DNA of 64,000 bases from Sphingomonas aracearum (GTDB taxonomy: Bacteria; Pseudomonadota; Alphaproteobacteria; Sphingomonadales; Sphingomonadaceae), in assembly GCF_003345355.1 (NCBI RefSeq), contig NZ_QQNB01000002.1, forward strand, positions 558,001 to 622,000, in the 5' to 3' direction. Of this stretch, positions 55,830-64,000 are shown one piece after another. The position numbers were made by a program, and so were the translations under genes. How positions within the stretch are numbered: position 1 is the first letter of the stretch; every line of letters begins with the position of its first letter. The notes under the pieces were generated by a model. The model was not told the origin of the DNA, did not search any database, and saw only the letters and a program-made list of their open reading frames with translations.

Positions 55830-56530
55830 ATCGGCTGCCGTGCCCATCCGGCATAGCAGCCGAGCGCTTCGGGATCGGGAAGCAGGATGTCACGCCGCGT
55901 CAGCCGCCGGATCAGCCCCTCTCTTTCCAGCCGGGTGAGCGCGCGCGCCACCGCCTCGACCGTGGCCCCGAGGTAATCGGCCATGTCCAGCCGTTTCATC
56001 GGCAGGATCAGCACGCCGCTCGCGCGATCGAACAGCTCCGGCTGTTCCGTACAATCCAGCAGGAAGCGCGCGACGCGGCGCTGGACGTCCAGTTGCCCGA
56101 GGCACAGGATGTGGCCCTGCGCGGTCCGCAGCTCGTGCGCGGCACGGATGGCGAAGCCGAGCGCGAGCTGCGCATCCTCGCGCAGCATCGCTTCCATCGC
56201 GGCGATCGGGATGCGGTGGAGCACGCTGTCGCACACCGCTTCGAGCGAGTTCACATACCGTCCCGCTTCCGAAAGGCCGAACATGTCGCCGCTCCACAGG
56301 AAGCTGACGAGCTGGCGATTTCCGTCCAGCAGCAGGCGGCTCGCCCGCACGATGCCGCGATCCAGCAGGTAGAGGTGCCCCGCCGCATCTCCCTCGCGGT
56401 AGATCGTGCCGTCCGCCGCGCAGGAGAACTGCGTGCCGGCCCGCAGGAGCTGCTCCTGCTCGGCAGGCGTCAGCAACTTGGCGATGTCGCAGCCGAACGG
56501 GCTGGCGGATGCTTCACTCGGCTCGGTCAT
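55826..56530 (-). CDS. Crp/Fnr-family transcriptional regulator
   Basis: The 234-residue protein has a cyclic-nucleotide-fold sensor (GTIYREGDAAGHLYLLDRGI, LWSGDMFGLSEAG) and a winged HTH with the recognition region ADYLGATVEAVARALTRLER. E-xx-xR in the helix (EAVAR) resembles the ExxSR of FNR, which reads TTGA half-sites. There is one N-terminal Cys14 plus Cys37 but no CxxC cluster like that of FNR, so a [4Fe-4S] sensor is not obvious. The ATG at 56528-56530 lies 22 bp from one TTGAC palindrome. It probably controls all four sites in this region. Confidence 0.92.
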
Positions 56531-56552
56531 CGCGCGCCCTCTAGGGTTCCAC

Positions 56553-56566
56553 TTGACCGTCGTCAA
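56553..56566. promoter_or_regulatory. FNR-type palindrome TTGAC-CGTC-GTCAA between regulator and phaC
   Basis: A perfect palindrome located 59 bp before the phaC start and 22 bp before the start codon of the divergent Crp/Fnr gene. One site could activate the phaC-to-xfp operon and at the same time repress, or limit, the regulator itself. Confidence 0.75.
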
Positions 56567-56625
56567 AGTCGCGGCGGCTGTCACCGCGTATCGCCTGCCG
56601 TGCCACACAGCCGAGGGGTCGCGCA

Positions 56626-58389
56626 GTGAACGAACAAGCCCGCATCGCCGGATCGGACACGGCTGCTTCCGAGGTCCACACACCTCCGGCGCAGACGCCG
56701 CCCGCTGCGCCGGCCTCCACCGCCGGCGCCGATCGCTGGCTGCACGGGCTCCAGGGACGGCTGACCGGCGGCGTGTCGCCCTTTGCGCTGTGGCAGGCTT
56801 GCGCCGATTGGGCGAGCCATCTCGCCAATGCGCCGTCGCGCCGCGCCGAACTCGCCACCGACGCTTTCCAGCGCTGGGTGCGGCTGTTCGACATCGCTGC
56901 GGGCGGCGAGCCGGTGCAGCCTGCCCCGGGAGACCACCGCTTCACCGATCCGGGCTGGAAGGAAGCTCCGTTCGACCTGCTCGAACAGGGCTTCCTGCTT
57001 GCGGAGGATTGGATGGAGCGTGCCACCACCGGCCTCCCCGGCGTTTCGGTAGAGAACGGGCGAATCGTCAACTTCGCCGCGCGGCAGTGGCTCGACATGG
57101 TCTCGCCGTCGAACCTGCCCTGGGCGAACCCGGAGATCCTCGCGCGGACGGCGGCGGAGGGCGGGAAGAACCTGCTTGCGGGCTATGGCAACCTGCTCGC
57201 CGATTTGGGCGGCCGTGCCGGCGGCAGCGGCGAAGCGCTGCGCGTCGGCCGCGACCTCGCCGTGACGCCGGGCAAGGTGATCTGGCGCGACACGCTGTTC
57301 GAGCTGATCCAGTACGCGCCCGCAACCGAAACGGTCCATGCCGAGCCGGTGCTGATCGTGCCGGCGTGGATCATGAAATACTATATTCTCGACCTTTCGC
57401 CGCACAATTCGCTGATCCGCTACCTCGTCGAACAGGGGCACAGCGTCTTCTGCATGTCCTGGCGCAATCCCGGAGCGGACCTGCGCGACACCGGGTTCGA
57501 CGACTATCGCCGCGCGGCGATGACGGCGATCGAGGCGGCGTCCGCGATCTGCGGCGGCGCGAAGGTCCACGCCGCCGGCTACTGCCTGGGCGGCACGCTG
57601 CTCGCCGTCACCGCCGCTGCAATGGCGCGCGACGGCGATGAACGGCTTGCGAGCGTCACGCTGTTCGCGGCGCAGACCGATTTCAGCGAAGCGGGCGAAC
57701 TGCAACTCTTCATCACCGAGGACCAGCTCGCCTTCCTCGAAGACGTGATGGCCGCACAGGGCTATCTCGACGGGCGGCAGATGGGCGGCGCGTTCCAGCT
57801 CCTGCGCTCGCGCGACCTGATCTGGTCGCGGCTGCTGCGCAGCTACTTCCTCGGCGAGCAGGAACATGCCAACGACCTGATGACCTGGAACAACGACGCC
57901 ACCCGGATGCCTGCGCGGATGCATTCCGAATATCTGCGCCGCCTCTTCCTGCGGAACGACCTCGCCGCCGGCCGGTTCGAGGTGGAGGGCAAGCCGATCG
58001 CCCTGTCGGACATCCACCTGCCCTTCTTCGTGGTGGGAACCGAAACCGATCACGTCGCGCCGTGGCGATCGGTGTACAAGCTCCATCTGCTGAACCCGGG
58101 CGAGATCAGCTTCGTGCTGACCTCCGGCGGGCACAATGCGGGGATCGTCAGCGAGCCGGGCCACCCCCGCCGCCATTTCCGCATCGCGAGACGCGAAGCC
58201 GGCGCGCCCTATGCCGATCCCGCGAGCTGGGCCGCCCGGGCCGAGCAGCGCGAGGGCTCGTGGTGGCCGGCATGGCAGGCGTGGCTGGCGGAACGCTCCG
58301 GCCCGCGCGACGCTTCACCGCCGGCGCCGGGCAGCGCCGCCTATCCGCCGCTCACCGACGCGCCCGGCAGCTACATACTGGAGCGTTGA
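56626..58389 (+). CDS. phaC: Polyhydroxyalkanoate synthase (PhaC-like)
   Basis: The 587-residue protein begins with a variable acidic/Pro-rich part and has the PHA polymerase N-terminal domain followed by an alpha/beta hydrolase fold. The lipase-box GYCLGG gives the catalytic Cys320. VPAWIMKYYILDLSPHNSLI, SWRNPGADLRDTGF, the acid in GTETDHVAPW and the final His in TSGGHNAG complete the triad. It polymerises hydroxyacyl-CoA and would store carbon and reducing power. The start is GTG at 56626. It heads the operon of fermentation genes. Confidence 0.9.
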   Translation: MNEQARIAGSDTAASEVHTPPAQTPPAAPASTAGADRWLHGLQGRLTGGVSPFALWQACADWASHLANAPSRRAELATDAFQRWVRLFDIAAGGEPVQPAPGDHRFTDPGWKEAPFDLLEQGFLLAEDWMERATTGLPGVSVENGRIVNFAARQWLDMVSPSNLPWANPEILARTAAEGGKNLLAGYGNLLADLGGRAGGSGEALRVGRDLAVTPGKVIWRDTLFELIQYAPATETVHAEPVLIVPAWIMKYYILDLSPHNSLIRYLVEQGHSVFCMSWRNPGADLRDTGFDDYRRAAMTAIEAASAICGGAKVHAAGYCLGGTLLAVTAAAMARDGDERLASVTLFAAQTDFSEAGELQLFITEDQLAFLEDVMAAQGYLDGRQMGGAFQLLRSRDLIWSRLLRSYFLGEQEHANDLMTWNNDATRMPARMHSEYLRRLFLRNDLAAGRFEVEGKPIALSDIHLPFFVVGTETDHVAPWRSVYKLHLLNPGEISFVLTSGGHNAGIVSEPGHPRRHFRIARREAGAPYADPASWAARAEQREGSWWPAWQAWLAERSGPRDASPPAPGSAAYPPLTDAPGSYILER

Positions 58390-58392
58390 ACG

Positions 58393-59787
58393 ATGAGCCC
58401 ACCCACCACCATCGAGAACCGCACCTTCGACGAGATCGCCGTCGGCGACACCGCCAGCGTCACCCGCACGCTCACCGTGCAGGACATCCAGCTCTTCGCG
58501 CTGGTCTCCGGCGACGTGAACCCGGCGCATGTCGATCCGGAATTCGCCGCCACCGACATGTTCCACCGCGTGATCGCGCACGGCATGTGGGGCGGCGGGC
58601 TGATCTCCGCCGTGCTCGGCACCGAGCTGCCGGGGCCCGGCACCATCTATCTCAGCCAGACCCTGCGCTTCACCCGCCCGGTGGCGCTCGGCGACACGAT
58701 CACCGCGACGGTGACCGTCGCCGAGAAGCGGGTGGAGCATGACCTGCTGGTGCTCGAATGCCGCTGCACCAACCAGGCGGGCGAGGACGTCATCACCGGC
58801 CGGGCCGAAGTGAAGGCCCCGCGCGACAAGGTCAGCCGCCCGCGCGTGGCGCTGCCGGACGTGCGGCTCGCCGGGCACGAACGCTATCACGCGCTGCTCA
58901 AGCGGGCGAGCGGCGCGGCTCCGGTGCGCGCCGCGATCGCGCATCCGTGCGATCCACAGGCGATCCGGGCGGCGGTGCAGGCCGCCGATGCAGGACTGAT
59001 CGCGCCGATCCTCGTCGGCCCCGAAGCGAAGATCCGGGCCGCCGCGGAAGCCGCCTCGGCGGATATCACGGCGTTCCGCCTGGTCCCCGCGCCGCACAGC
59101 CACGCCGCGGCGGCCGAGGCCGTCGCGCTGGTCGCTTCGGGCGAGGCCGGGCTGCTGGTCAAGGGATCGCTCCACACCGACGAACTGCTCTCCGCCGTCC
59201 TGGCCGCCTCGGCGGGATTGCGCACCGAGCGGCGGATCAGCCACGTCTACGTCATGGACGTGCCCGGCCATCCGCGCCCGCTGCTGGTCACCGACGCGGC
59301 GATCAACATCGAGCCGGGCCTGGAGGAAAAGGCCGACATCATCCGCAACGCGATCGGTCTCGCGCAGGCGATCGGCATCGAGACGCCGCGCGTCGCGATC
59401 CTCGCCGCGGTCGAGACGGTGAACCCCAAGATGCGCTCGACGCTGGAGGCGGCGGCGCTCTGCAAGATGGCGGATCGCGGCCAGATCGCCGGCGGCCTGA
59501 TCGACGGGCCGCTCGCGCTCGACAATGCGATCAGCCCGGCCGCCGCGCAGGAGAAAGGCATCCGCTCGCCCGTTGCAGGCATGGCCGACATCCTGGTCGT
59601 GCCGAATCTGGAGGCAGGCAACATGATCGCCAAGCAACTGACCTTCCTCGCCGGTGCCGATGCCGCGGGAATCGTGCTCGGCGCGCGCGTGCCGATCGTC
59701 CTTACCAGCCGCGCGGACAGCGTGCGCACGCGGCTCGCCTCCTGCGCGCTCGCCGTGCTGCTGGCCCGCGCGGCGGAGGCGGGCTGA
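58393..59787 (+). CDS. Bifunctional enoyl-CoA hydratase (MaoC) / phosphate acetyl- or butyryltransferase
   Basis: The 464-residue fusion has an N-terminal MaoC hot-dog domain (residues about 10-140: FALVSGDVNPAHVDPEFAAT, HGMWGGGLISAVLGTELPGP) and a C-terminal phosphotransacylase domain from about 165 (IAPILVGPEAKIRAAAEAAS, ILAAVETVNPKMRSTLEAAA, and GLIDGPLALDNAISPAAAQE). It can feed (R)-3-hydroxyacyl-CoA to PhaC and interconvert acyl-CoA and acyl phosphate. It is followed by ackA one base later. Confidence 0.93.
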   Translation: MSPPTTIENRTFDEIAVGDTASVTRTLTVQDIQLFALVSGDVNPAHVDPEFAATDMFHRVIAHGMWGGGLISAVLGTELPGPGTIYLSQTLRFTRPVALGDTITATVTVAEKRVEHDLLVLECRCTNQAGEDVITGRAEVKAPRDKVSRPRVALPDVRLAGHERYHALLKRASGAAPVRAAIAHPCDPQAIRAAVQAADAGLIAPILVGPEAKIRAAAEAASADITAFRLVPAPHSHAAAAEAVALVASGEAGLLVKGSLHTDELLSAVLAASAGLRTERRISHVYVMDVPGHPRPLLVTDAAINIEPGLEEKADIIRNAIGLAQAIGIETPRVAILAAVETVNPKMRSTLEAAALCKMADRGQIAGGLIDGPLALDNAISPAAAQEKGIRSPVAGMADILVVPNLEAGNMIAKQLTFLAGADAAGIVLGARVPIVLTSRADSVRTRLASCALAVLLARAAEAG

Positions 59788-59788
59788 C

Positions 59789-60982
59789 ATGGCCGGTGCG
59801 CTCCTCACGCTCAACGCGGGCTCGTCCAGCATCAAGTTCGCGATCTTCCAGGTCGAGGGCTCCGGTGATCCGCAAGCGGTCGCGCGCGGCAAGATCGAGG
59901 GGATCGGCACGGCGCCGCACCTGATCGCCCGCGCGGCCAACGGCGCGGTGCTGACCGAGAAGCGCTGGGAGGACGGCGCCGACCTCAGCCACGAGGCGTT
60001 CCTGGGCGATCTGCTCGACTGGGTGGACACGCATGTCGATGGCGACCGGCTCATCGGCGTGGGCAACCGCGTGGTCCATGGCGGTCGCGACTTCTTCGCT
60101 CCCGTGGCGATCGACGACACCGTGCTCGACCGGCTGGACGCGCTCTGCCCGCTCGCCCCGCTCCACCAGCCCCACAGCCTCCATGCGATTCGCGCGGTGC
60201 GCGCGGCGCGTCCGTCGCTGCGACAGGTCGCCTGTTTCGATACCGCCTTCCACCACGAACAGCCGGCGGTCGCCACGCGCTTCGCCCTTCCGCGCGCGCT
60301 GGAGGAAGAAGGCGTGCGGCGCTACGGCTTTCACGGCCTGTCCTATGAATATGTCGCCGGGCGGCTGGCGGAGCTCGATCCGCCGCTCGCCGCCGGGCGC
60401 GTAATCGCCGCGCATCTCGGCAACGGCGCCAGCCTCTGCGCGATGCACGGCGGGCGCAGCATCGACACCACCATGGGGTTCACCGCGCTCGACGGGCTGA
60501 TGATGGGCACGCGCTGCGGCACGATCGATCCCGGCGTGATCTTCTACCTGATGCGCCAGCACGGACTTTCGGCCGACGCGGTGGAGCACCTGCTCTACGA
60601 TCGCTCCGGCCTGCTCGGAGTATCCGGGGTATCGAGCGACATGCGCGCGCTGCTCGACAGCGACGATCCGCGCAGCGCCGAAGCCATCGACCTGTTTACC
60701 TATCGCATCGCCCGCGAAAGCGGGGCGCTGGTCGCGTCGCTCGGCGGGGTCGACGGCGTCGTCTTCACCGCCGGCATCGGCGAGAACGCGACCGAGGTCC
60801 GCGCCCGCGTCTGCGCCCGGCTCGGCTGGCTGGGCGTCGTGCTGGACGAGCAGGCGAACGAGCGCGGCGAACCCGTCATCAGCACGCCCGAAAGCCGCGT
60901 TACGGTCCGGGTCATCCCCACCGACGAGGAAGCCATGATCGCCATCCATGCCCGCGACGTGGTCGGGAGCGCCGCACGATGA
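59789..60982 (+). CDS. ackA: Acetate kinase
   Basis: The 397-residue protein starts MAGALLTLNAGSSSIKFAIF and has VGNRVVHGGRDFF, YGFHGLSYEYVAGRL, AAHLGNGASLCAMHGG and FTAGIGENA, the complete acetate kinase set. It makes ATP from acetyl phosphate, which the phosphoketolase downstream and the phosphotransacylase upstream supply. The ATG at 59789 follows the stop of the fusion gene by one base. Confidence 0.96.
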   Translation: MAGALLTLNAGSSSIKFAIFQVEGSGDPQAVARGKIEGIGTAPHLIARAANGAVLTEKRWEDGADLSHEAFLGDLLDWVDTHVDGDRLIGVGNRVVHGGRDFFAPVAIDDTVLDRLDALCPLAPLHQPHSLHAIRAVRAARPSLRQVACFDTAFHHEQPAVATRFALPRALEEEGVRRYGFHGLSYEYVAGRLAELDPPLAAGRVIAAHLGNGASLCAMHGGRSIDTTMGFTALDGLMMGTRCGTIDPGVIFYLMRQHGLSADAVEHLLYDRSGLLGVSGVSSDMRALLDSDDPRSAEAIDLFTYRIARESGALVASLGGVDGVVFTAGIGENATEVRARVCARLGWLGVVLDEQANERGEPVISTPESRVTVRVIPTDEEAMIAIHARDVVGSAAR

Positions 60983-61752
60983 AGCCGCTGGTCGATCTCT
61001 CGGGCAAGCGCGGCCTCGTCGTCGGCATCGCCAACGAACACAGCATCGCGACCGGCTGCGCGCAGGCGTTCCGCCAGTGCGGCGCCCGGCTGGCCGGCAC
61101 CTATCTCAACGACAAGGCAAAGCCGTTCGTGGCGCCGGTGGCCGAGCGGCTCGGCATCGAGTGGCTCGCGCCGTGCGACGTGCGCGTGCCCGGCGAGACC
61201 GAGGCGCTGTTCGATCGCATCCGTGGCGAATGGGGCGGACTCGACTTCCTGCTCCATTCCATCGCCTTCGCCCCGAAGGAGGATCTGCACGGCCGCGTCG
61301 TCGATAGTTCGGCCGAGGGGTTCGCCACCGCGATGGACGTGTCGTGCCACTCCTTCCTTGCGATGGCGCGGCTCGCCGAGCCGCTGATGCGCGACGGTGG
61401 CTGCCTGCTCACCGTCACCTTCTACGGCTCCGAACGGGTGGTCGAGCACTACAATCTGATGGGTCCGGTCAAGGCGGCGCTGGAAAGCGCGACGCGCTAC
61501 GTCGCCGCCGAGCTGGGGCCGAGGGGCATCCGCGCCCATGCGATCTCGCCCGGCCCGATCGCGACGCGCGCGGCGAGCGGCATCGACCGGTTCGACGAGC
61601 TGCTCGACCGCGCCGCCGCGCGTGCACCCGAAGGCCAGCTCGTCGAGATCGGCGACGTCGGCGCGCTGGCCGCGTTCCTGGTCAGCGATGCCGCACGGCG
61701 CATCACGGGCACGATCATCCCGGTCGACAGCGGCCAGCATCTGCTCGCCTGA
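60979..61752 (+). CDS. fabI: Enoyl-ACP reductase FabI-like (SDR)
   Basis: The 257-residue protein starts MKPLVDLSGKRGLVVGIANE and has the FabI cofactor loop GIANEHSIATG, LLHSIAFAPKEDL, and the catalytic Tyr158-x6-Lys165 with the accessory Tyr149. It overlaps ackA by ATGA. A fabI paralogue inside this operon suggests a role in adjusting acyl chains, or in disposing of reducing power, under the same conditions as fermentation. A general housekeeping fabI is probably elsewhere. Confidence 0.9.
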   Translation: MKPLVDLSGKRGLVVGIANEHSIATGCAQAFRQCGARLAGTYLNDKAKPFVAPVAERLGIEWLAPCDVRVPGETEALFDRIRGEWGGLDFLLHSIAFAPKEDLHGRVVDSSAEGFATAMDVSCHSFLAMARLAEPLMRDGGCLLTVTFYGSERVVEHYNLMGPVKAALESATRYVAAELGPRGIRAHAISPGPIATRAASGIDRFDELLDRAAARAPEGQLVEIGDVGALAAFLVSDAARRITGTIIPVDSGQHLLA

Positions 61753-61767
61753 GCGAAGGAGAAAGAC

Positions 61768-64000
61768 ATGAGCACTCCGGAAAGCACCCTTACGGCCGAC
61801 GAAGCGCGGCTGATCGACCGCTATTGGCGCGCGGCCAATTATCTGTCGGTCGGGCAGATCTACCTGCTCGACAATCCGCTGCTGCGCGAGCCGCTGGCGG
61901 CCGAGCACATCAAGCCGCGCCTGCTCGGCCATTGGGGCACGACGCCGGGCCTGAACTTCATCTACGCGCATCTCAACCGGGTGATCCGGGAACGAGACAG
62001 CAACGTGCTCTACATCTGCGGTCCGGGGCACGGCGGCCCCGGCATGGTCGCCAACACCTGGCTGGAAGGCACCTATAGCGAGATCTATCCGCTGATCGGC
62101 GACGATGCCGATGGCCTGCGCCGGCTGTTCCGCCAATTCTCCTTCCCCGGCGGCATCCCCAGCCACGCGGCGCCCGAGACACCGGGATCGATCCACGAGG
62201 GCGGCGAGCTCGGCTATGCGCTGGTCCACGCTTACGGCGCCGCGTTCGACAATCCGGATCTGGTGGTCGCCTGCGTGATCGGCGACGGCGAGGCGGAAAC
62301 CGGGCCGCTCGCCGCGTCGTGGCACGGCAACAAGTTCCTCGATCCCGTGCACGACGGGGCCGTGCTGCCGATCCTGCACCTCAACGGCTACAAGATCGCC
62401 AACCCGACGATCATGGGCCGGATGAGCGACGAGGCGCTGTGCCAGCTGTTCGAAGGCTTCGGCTACGAGCCCTTCTTCGTCGAGGGCGCGGACCCGATGC
62501 CGATGCATGGTGCGATGGCTGCGACGCTCGACCGCTGCTTCGACCGCATCGCCGAGATCCAGCGCGCCGCACGTGCCGGCACCGCCGAGGGGATGCCGCG
62601 CTGGCCGATGATCGTGCTGCGCAGCCCCAAGGGCTGGACCGGGCCCAAGGAAGTGGACGGCAAGAAGGTCGAAGGCTTCTGGCGCGCGCATCAGGTACCG
62701 GTCGATGCCGCGCGTGAAAGCGACGCGCATCGCAAGGTGCTCGAGGAATGGATGCGCAGCTACCAGCTCGACGAGCTGTTCGATGCGGAAGGGCGACTGC
62801 TGCCTGAGCTGCGGGCGCTCGCGCCGGAAGGCGGCAAGCGGATGGGCGCCAGCCCCTATGCGAATGCGGGCGGGCTGCACCCGCTGAAACGTCCCGACTG
62901 GCGCGACTTCGCGGTCGACGTGCCGCATCCGTGCGGGGCGATCGCCGAATCCACCCGCGCGACGGGCCAGTATCTCGCCGAGGTGCTGCGCATGAGCGCG
63001 GACGCCCGCAACTTCCGCGTGATGGGCCCGGACGAAACCAATTCGAACCGGCTGAACGCCGTGTTCGAGGCGACCGACCGCGCATGGATGGCGCCGATCG
63101 AGCCCTATGACGATCATCTCGCCGCCGGCGGGCGCGTGATGGAGGTATTGTCGGAGCATCTCTGCCAGGGGTGGCTAGAAGGCTATACGCTGAGCGGGCG
63201 GCACGGGCTGTTCAACTGCTACGAAGCGTTCGTCCACATCGTCGATTCGATGTTCAACCAGCACGCCAAATGGCTCAAGGTCAGCCGCGAACTCGATTGG
63301 CGGCGGCCGGTGCCGTCGTTCAACTATCTGCTGTCGAGCCATGTCTGGCGGCAGGACCATAACGGGTTCAGCCATCAGGATCCGGGCTTCCTCGACCTGG
63401 TCGTGAACAAGAAGGCGGACGTGGTGCGCGTCTACCTGCCGCCCGACGCCAACACGCTGCTGCGGACCGTCGATCATTGCCTGGGCACGCACGACCGCAT
63501 CAACGTGATCGTCGCCGGCAAGCAGCCGGCGCCGCAATGGCTCACTGCCGAGGAGGCGGAGGTGCATTGCGCGGCCGGCGTCGGCATCTGGGATTGGGCC
63601 GGGACCGACGGCGACGGCGCCCCGCCCGACGTGGTGATGGCCTGCGCGGGCGACGTGCCCACGCTTGAGACGATCGCCGCGGTCGACCTGCTGCGCCAGC
63701 ACGTTCCGGGCCTGAAGGTCCGCGTCGTCAATGTCGTCGACCTGATGACGCTCCAGCCGCATGAGGAGCATCCCCATGGCCTCACCGATGCCGATTTCGA
63801 CGCGATCTTCACCCGCGACCGGCCGGTGATCTTCGCCTTCCACGGCTATCCGTGGCTGATCCACCGGCTGACCTACCGCCGCACCAACCACCACAATTTC
63901 CATGTGCGTGGCTTCAAGGAGGAAGGCACCACGACCACGCCGTTCGACATGGTAGTGCTCAACGACCTCGACCGCTTCCACCTGGCGATGGACGTGATCG
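61768..64000 (+). CDS. xfp: Phosphoketolase, C-terminus cut by window end
   Basis: The 744 codons present cover most of a phosphoketolase, which splits xylulose-5-P or fructose-6-P with phosphate to acetyl phosphate plus GAP or E4P. Visible are [38 protein letters not shown], the thiamine-PP motif [33 protein letters not shown], and [20 protein letters not shown]. The ribosome site GAAGGAGA precedes the ATG at 61768. Its product feeds AckA directly. The E4P product can also feed aromatic synthesis. Confidence 0.97.
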   Translation, partial: MSTPESTLTADEARLIDRYWRAANYLSVGQIYLLDNPLLREPLAAEHIKPRLLGHWGTTPGLNFIYAHLNRVIRERDSNVLYICGPGHGGPGMVANTWLEGTYSEIYPLIGDDADGLRRLFRQFSFPGGIPSHAAPETPGSIHEGGELGYALVHAYGAAFDNPDLVVACVIGDGEAETGPLAASWHGNKFLDPVHDGAVLPILHLNGYKIANPTIMGRMSDEALCQLFEGFGYEPFFVEGADPMPMHGAMAATLDRCFDRIAEIQRAARAGTAEGMPRWPMIVLRSPKGWTGPKEVDGKKVEGFWRAHQVPVDAARESDAHRKVLEEWMRSYQLDELFDAEGRLLPELRALAPEGGKRMGASPYANAGGLHPLKRPDWRDFAVDVPHPCGAIAESTRATGQYLAEVLRMSADARNFRVMGPDETNSNRLNAVFEATDRAWMAPIEPYDDHLAAGGRVMEVLSEHLCQGWLEGYTLSGRHGLFNCYEAFVHIVDSMFNQHAKWLKVSRELDWRRPVPSFNYLLSSHVWRQDHNGFSHQDPGFLDLVVNKKADVVRVYLPPDANTLLRTVDHCLGTHDRINVIVAGKQPAPQWLTAEEAEVHCAAGVGIWDWAGTDGDGAPPDVVMACAGDVPTLETIAAVDLLRQHVPGLKVRVVNVVDLMTLQPHEEHPHGLTDADFDAIFTRDRPVIFAFHGYPWLIHRLTYRRTNHHNFHVRGFKEEGTTTTPFDMVVLNDLDRFHLAMDVI

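Noticed and set aside
58315-60276. Long minus-strand open frame opposite the MaoC-PTA fusion
   Set aside because: Same antisense shadow pattern; the plus strand encodes a complete recognised protein.
60700-63159. Very long minus-strand open frame opposite ackA, fabI and xfp
   Set aside because: Its translation is rich in Arg, His, Gly and Ala with no motif, typical of the antisense of a high-GC gene; the plus-strand frames hold clear enzymes.

Overview
The window looks like chromosome of a sphingomonad-type alphaproteobacterium. The base composition is high in G+C, and housekeeping genes of alphaproteobacterial type (gcv, ispH, thrB, rnhA, alr, cysS, rpsU, class II DAHP synthase) sit among a FecI/FecR/STN-TonB receptor operon and many small sphingomonad-like proteins. 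All assignments come from reading translations and motifs; no database search was run.

Layout. (1) 1-22.9 kb is core genome: the glycine cleavage genes behind a tandem glycine riboswitch, isoprenoid and threonine genes, RNase HI, alanine racemase, two L,D-transpeptidase-type genes, a heme-oxygenase-fold oxidase, a nucleotide-sugar block (UDP-glucuronate epimerase, galU, wecB, wecC), an M48 protease, a phosphatase, a small secreted or membrane protein, a gene-poor stretch at 16.0-17.0 kb, FKBP, rpsU, cysS, a 2-hydroxyacid dehydrogenase, DAHP synthase and tRNA-Glu(CTC). (2) 22.9-31.8 kb, directly behind tRNA-Glu, is an accessory island. It holds a Panacea-domain gene with a probable toxin partner, a tight minus-strand run of ten small unknown genes ending in a possible PD-(D/E)XK nuclease, a divergent XRE regulator with an operator-like inverted repeat, an excisionase-like HTH gene and an HNH protein. 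It ends inside a truncated marR gene. No integrase was seen. (3) 32.3-39.8 kb is an ECF sigma factor/anti-sigma/TonB receptor set with overlapping genes for a PI-PLC-like enzyme and a CehA/McbA-type PHP hydrolase, which suggests uptake plus processing of a phosphorylated or ester substrate. (4) 40.1-47.4 kb carries SDR genes alternating with HxlR and AraC regulators, decayed gene pieces and a patatin-like lipoprotein. (5) 47.4-64.0 kb is a coherent low-oxygen/energy-stress region: an NAD(P)H oxidoreductase, AdhP, a complete nine-gene N-ATPase operon, a Crp/Fnr regulator, PHA synthase, a MaoC-phosphotransacetylase fusion, acetate kinase, an enoyl-ACP reductase paralogue and phosphoketolase (cut by the window end).

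The strongest system-level signal is in part 5. Four perfect palindromes of the form TTGAC-N4-GTCAA lie 56-65 bp upstream of four transcription units (NAD(P)H oxidoreductase, AdhP, the N-ATPase operon, and the phaC-to-xfp operon). One of them also lies 22 bp upstream of the divergent Crp/Fnr gene. This suggests one local regulator switches on fermentative carbon flow (xylulose-5-P or fructose-6-P to acetyl-P to acetate plus ATP), alcohol/aldehyde redox balancing, polymer storage and an alternative, probably Na+-linked, membrane ATPase. The c subunit has Gln27, Glu60, Thr61 and Tyr65 at the spacing of the known Na+ ligand set.
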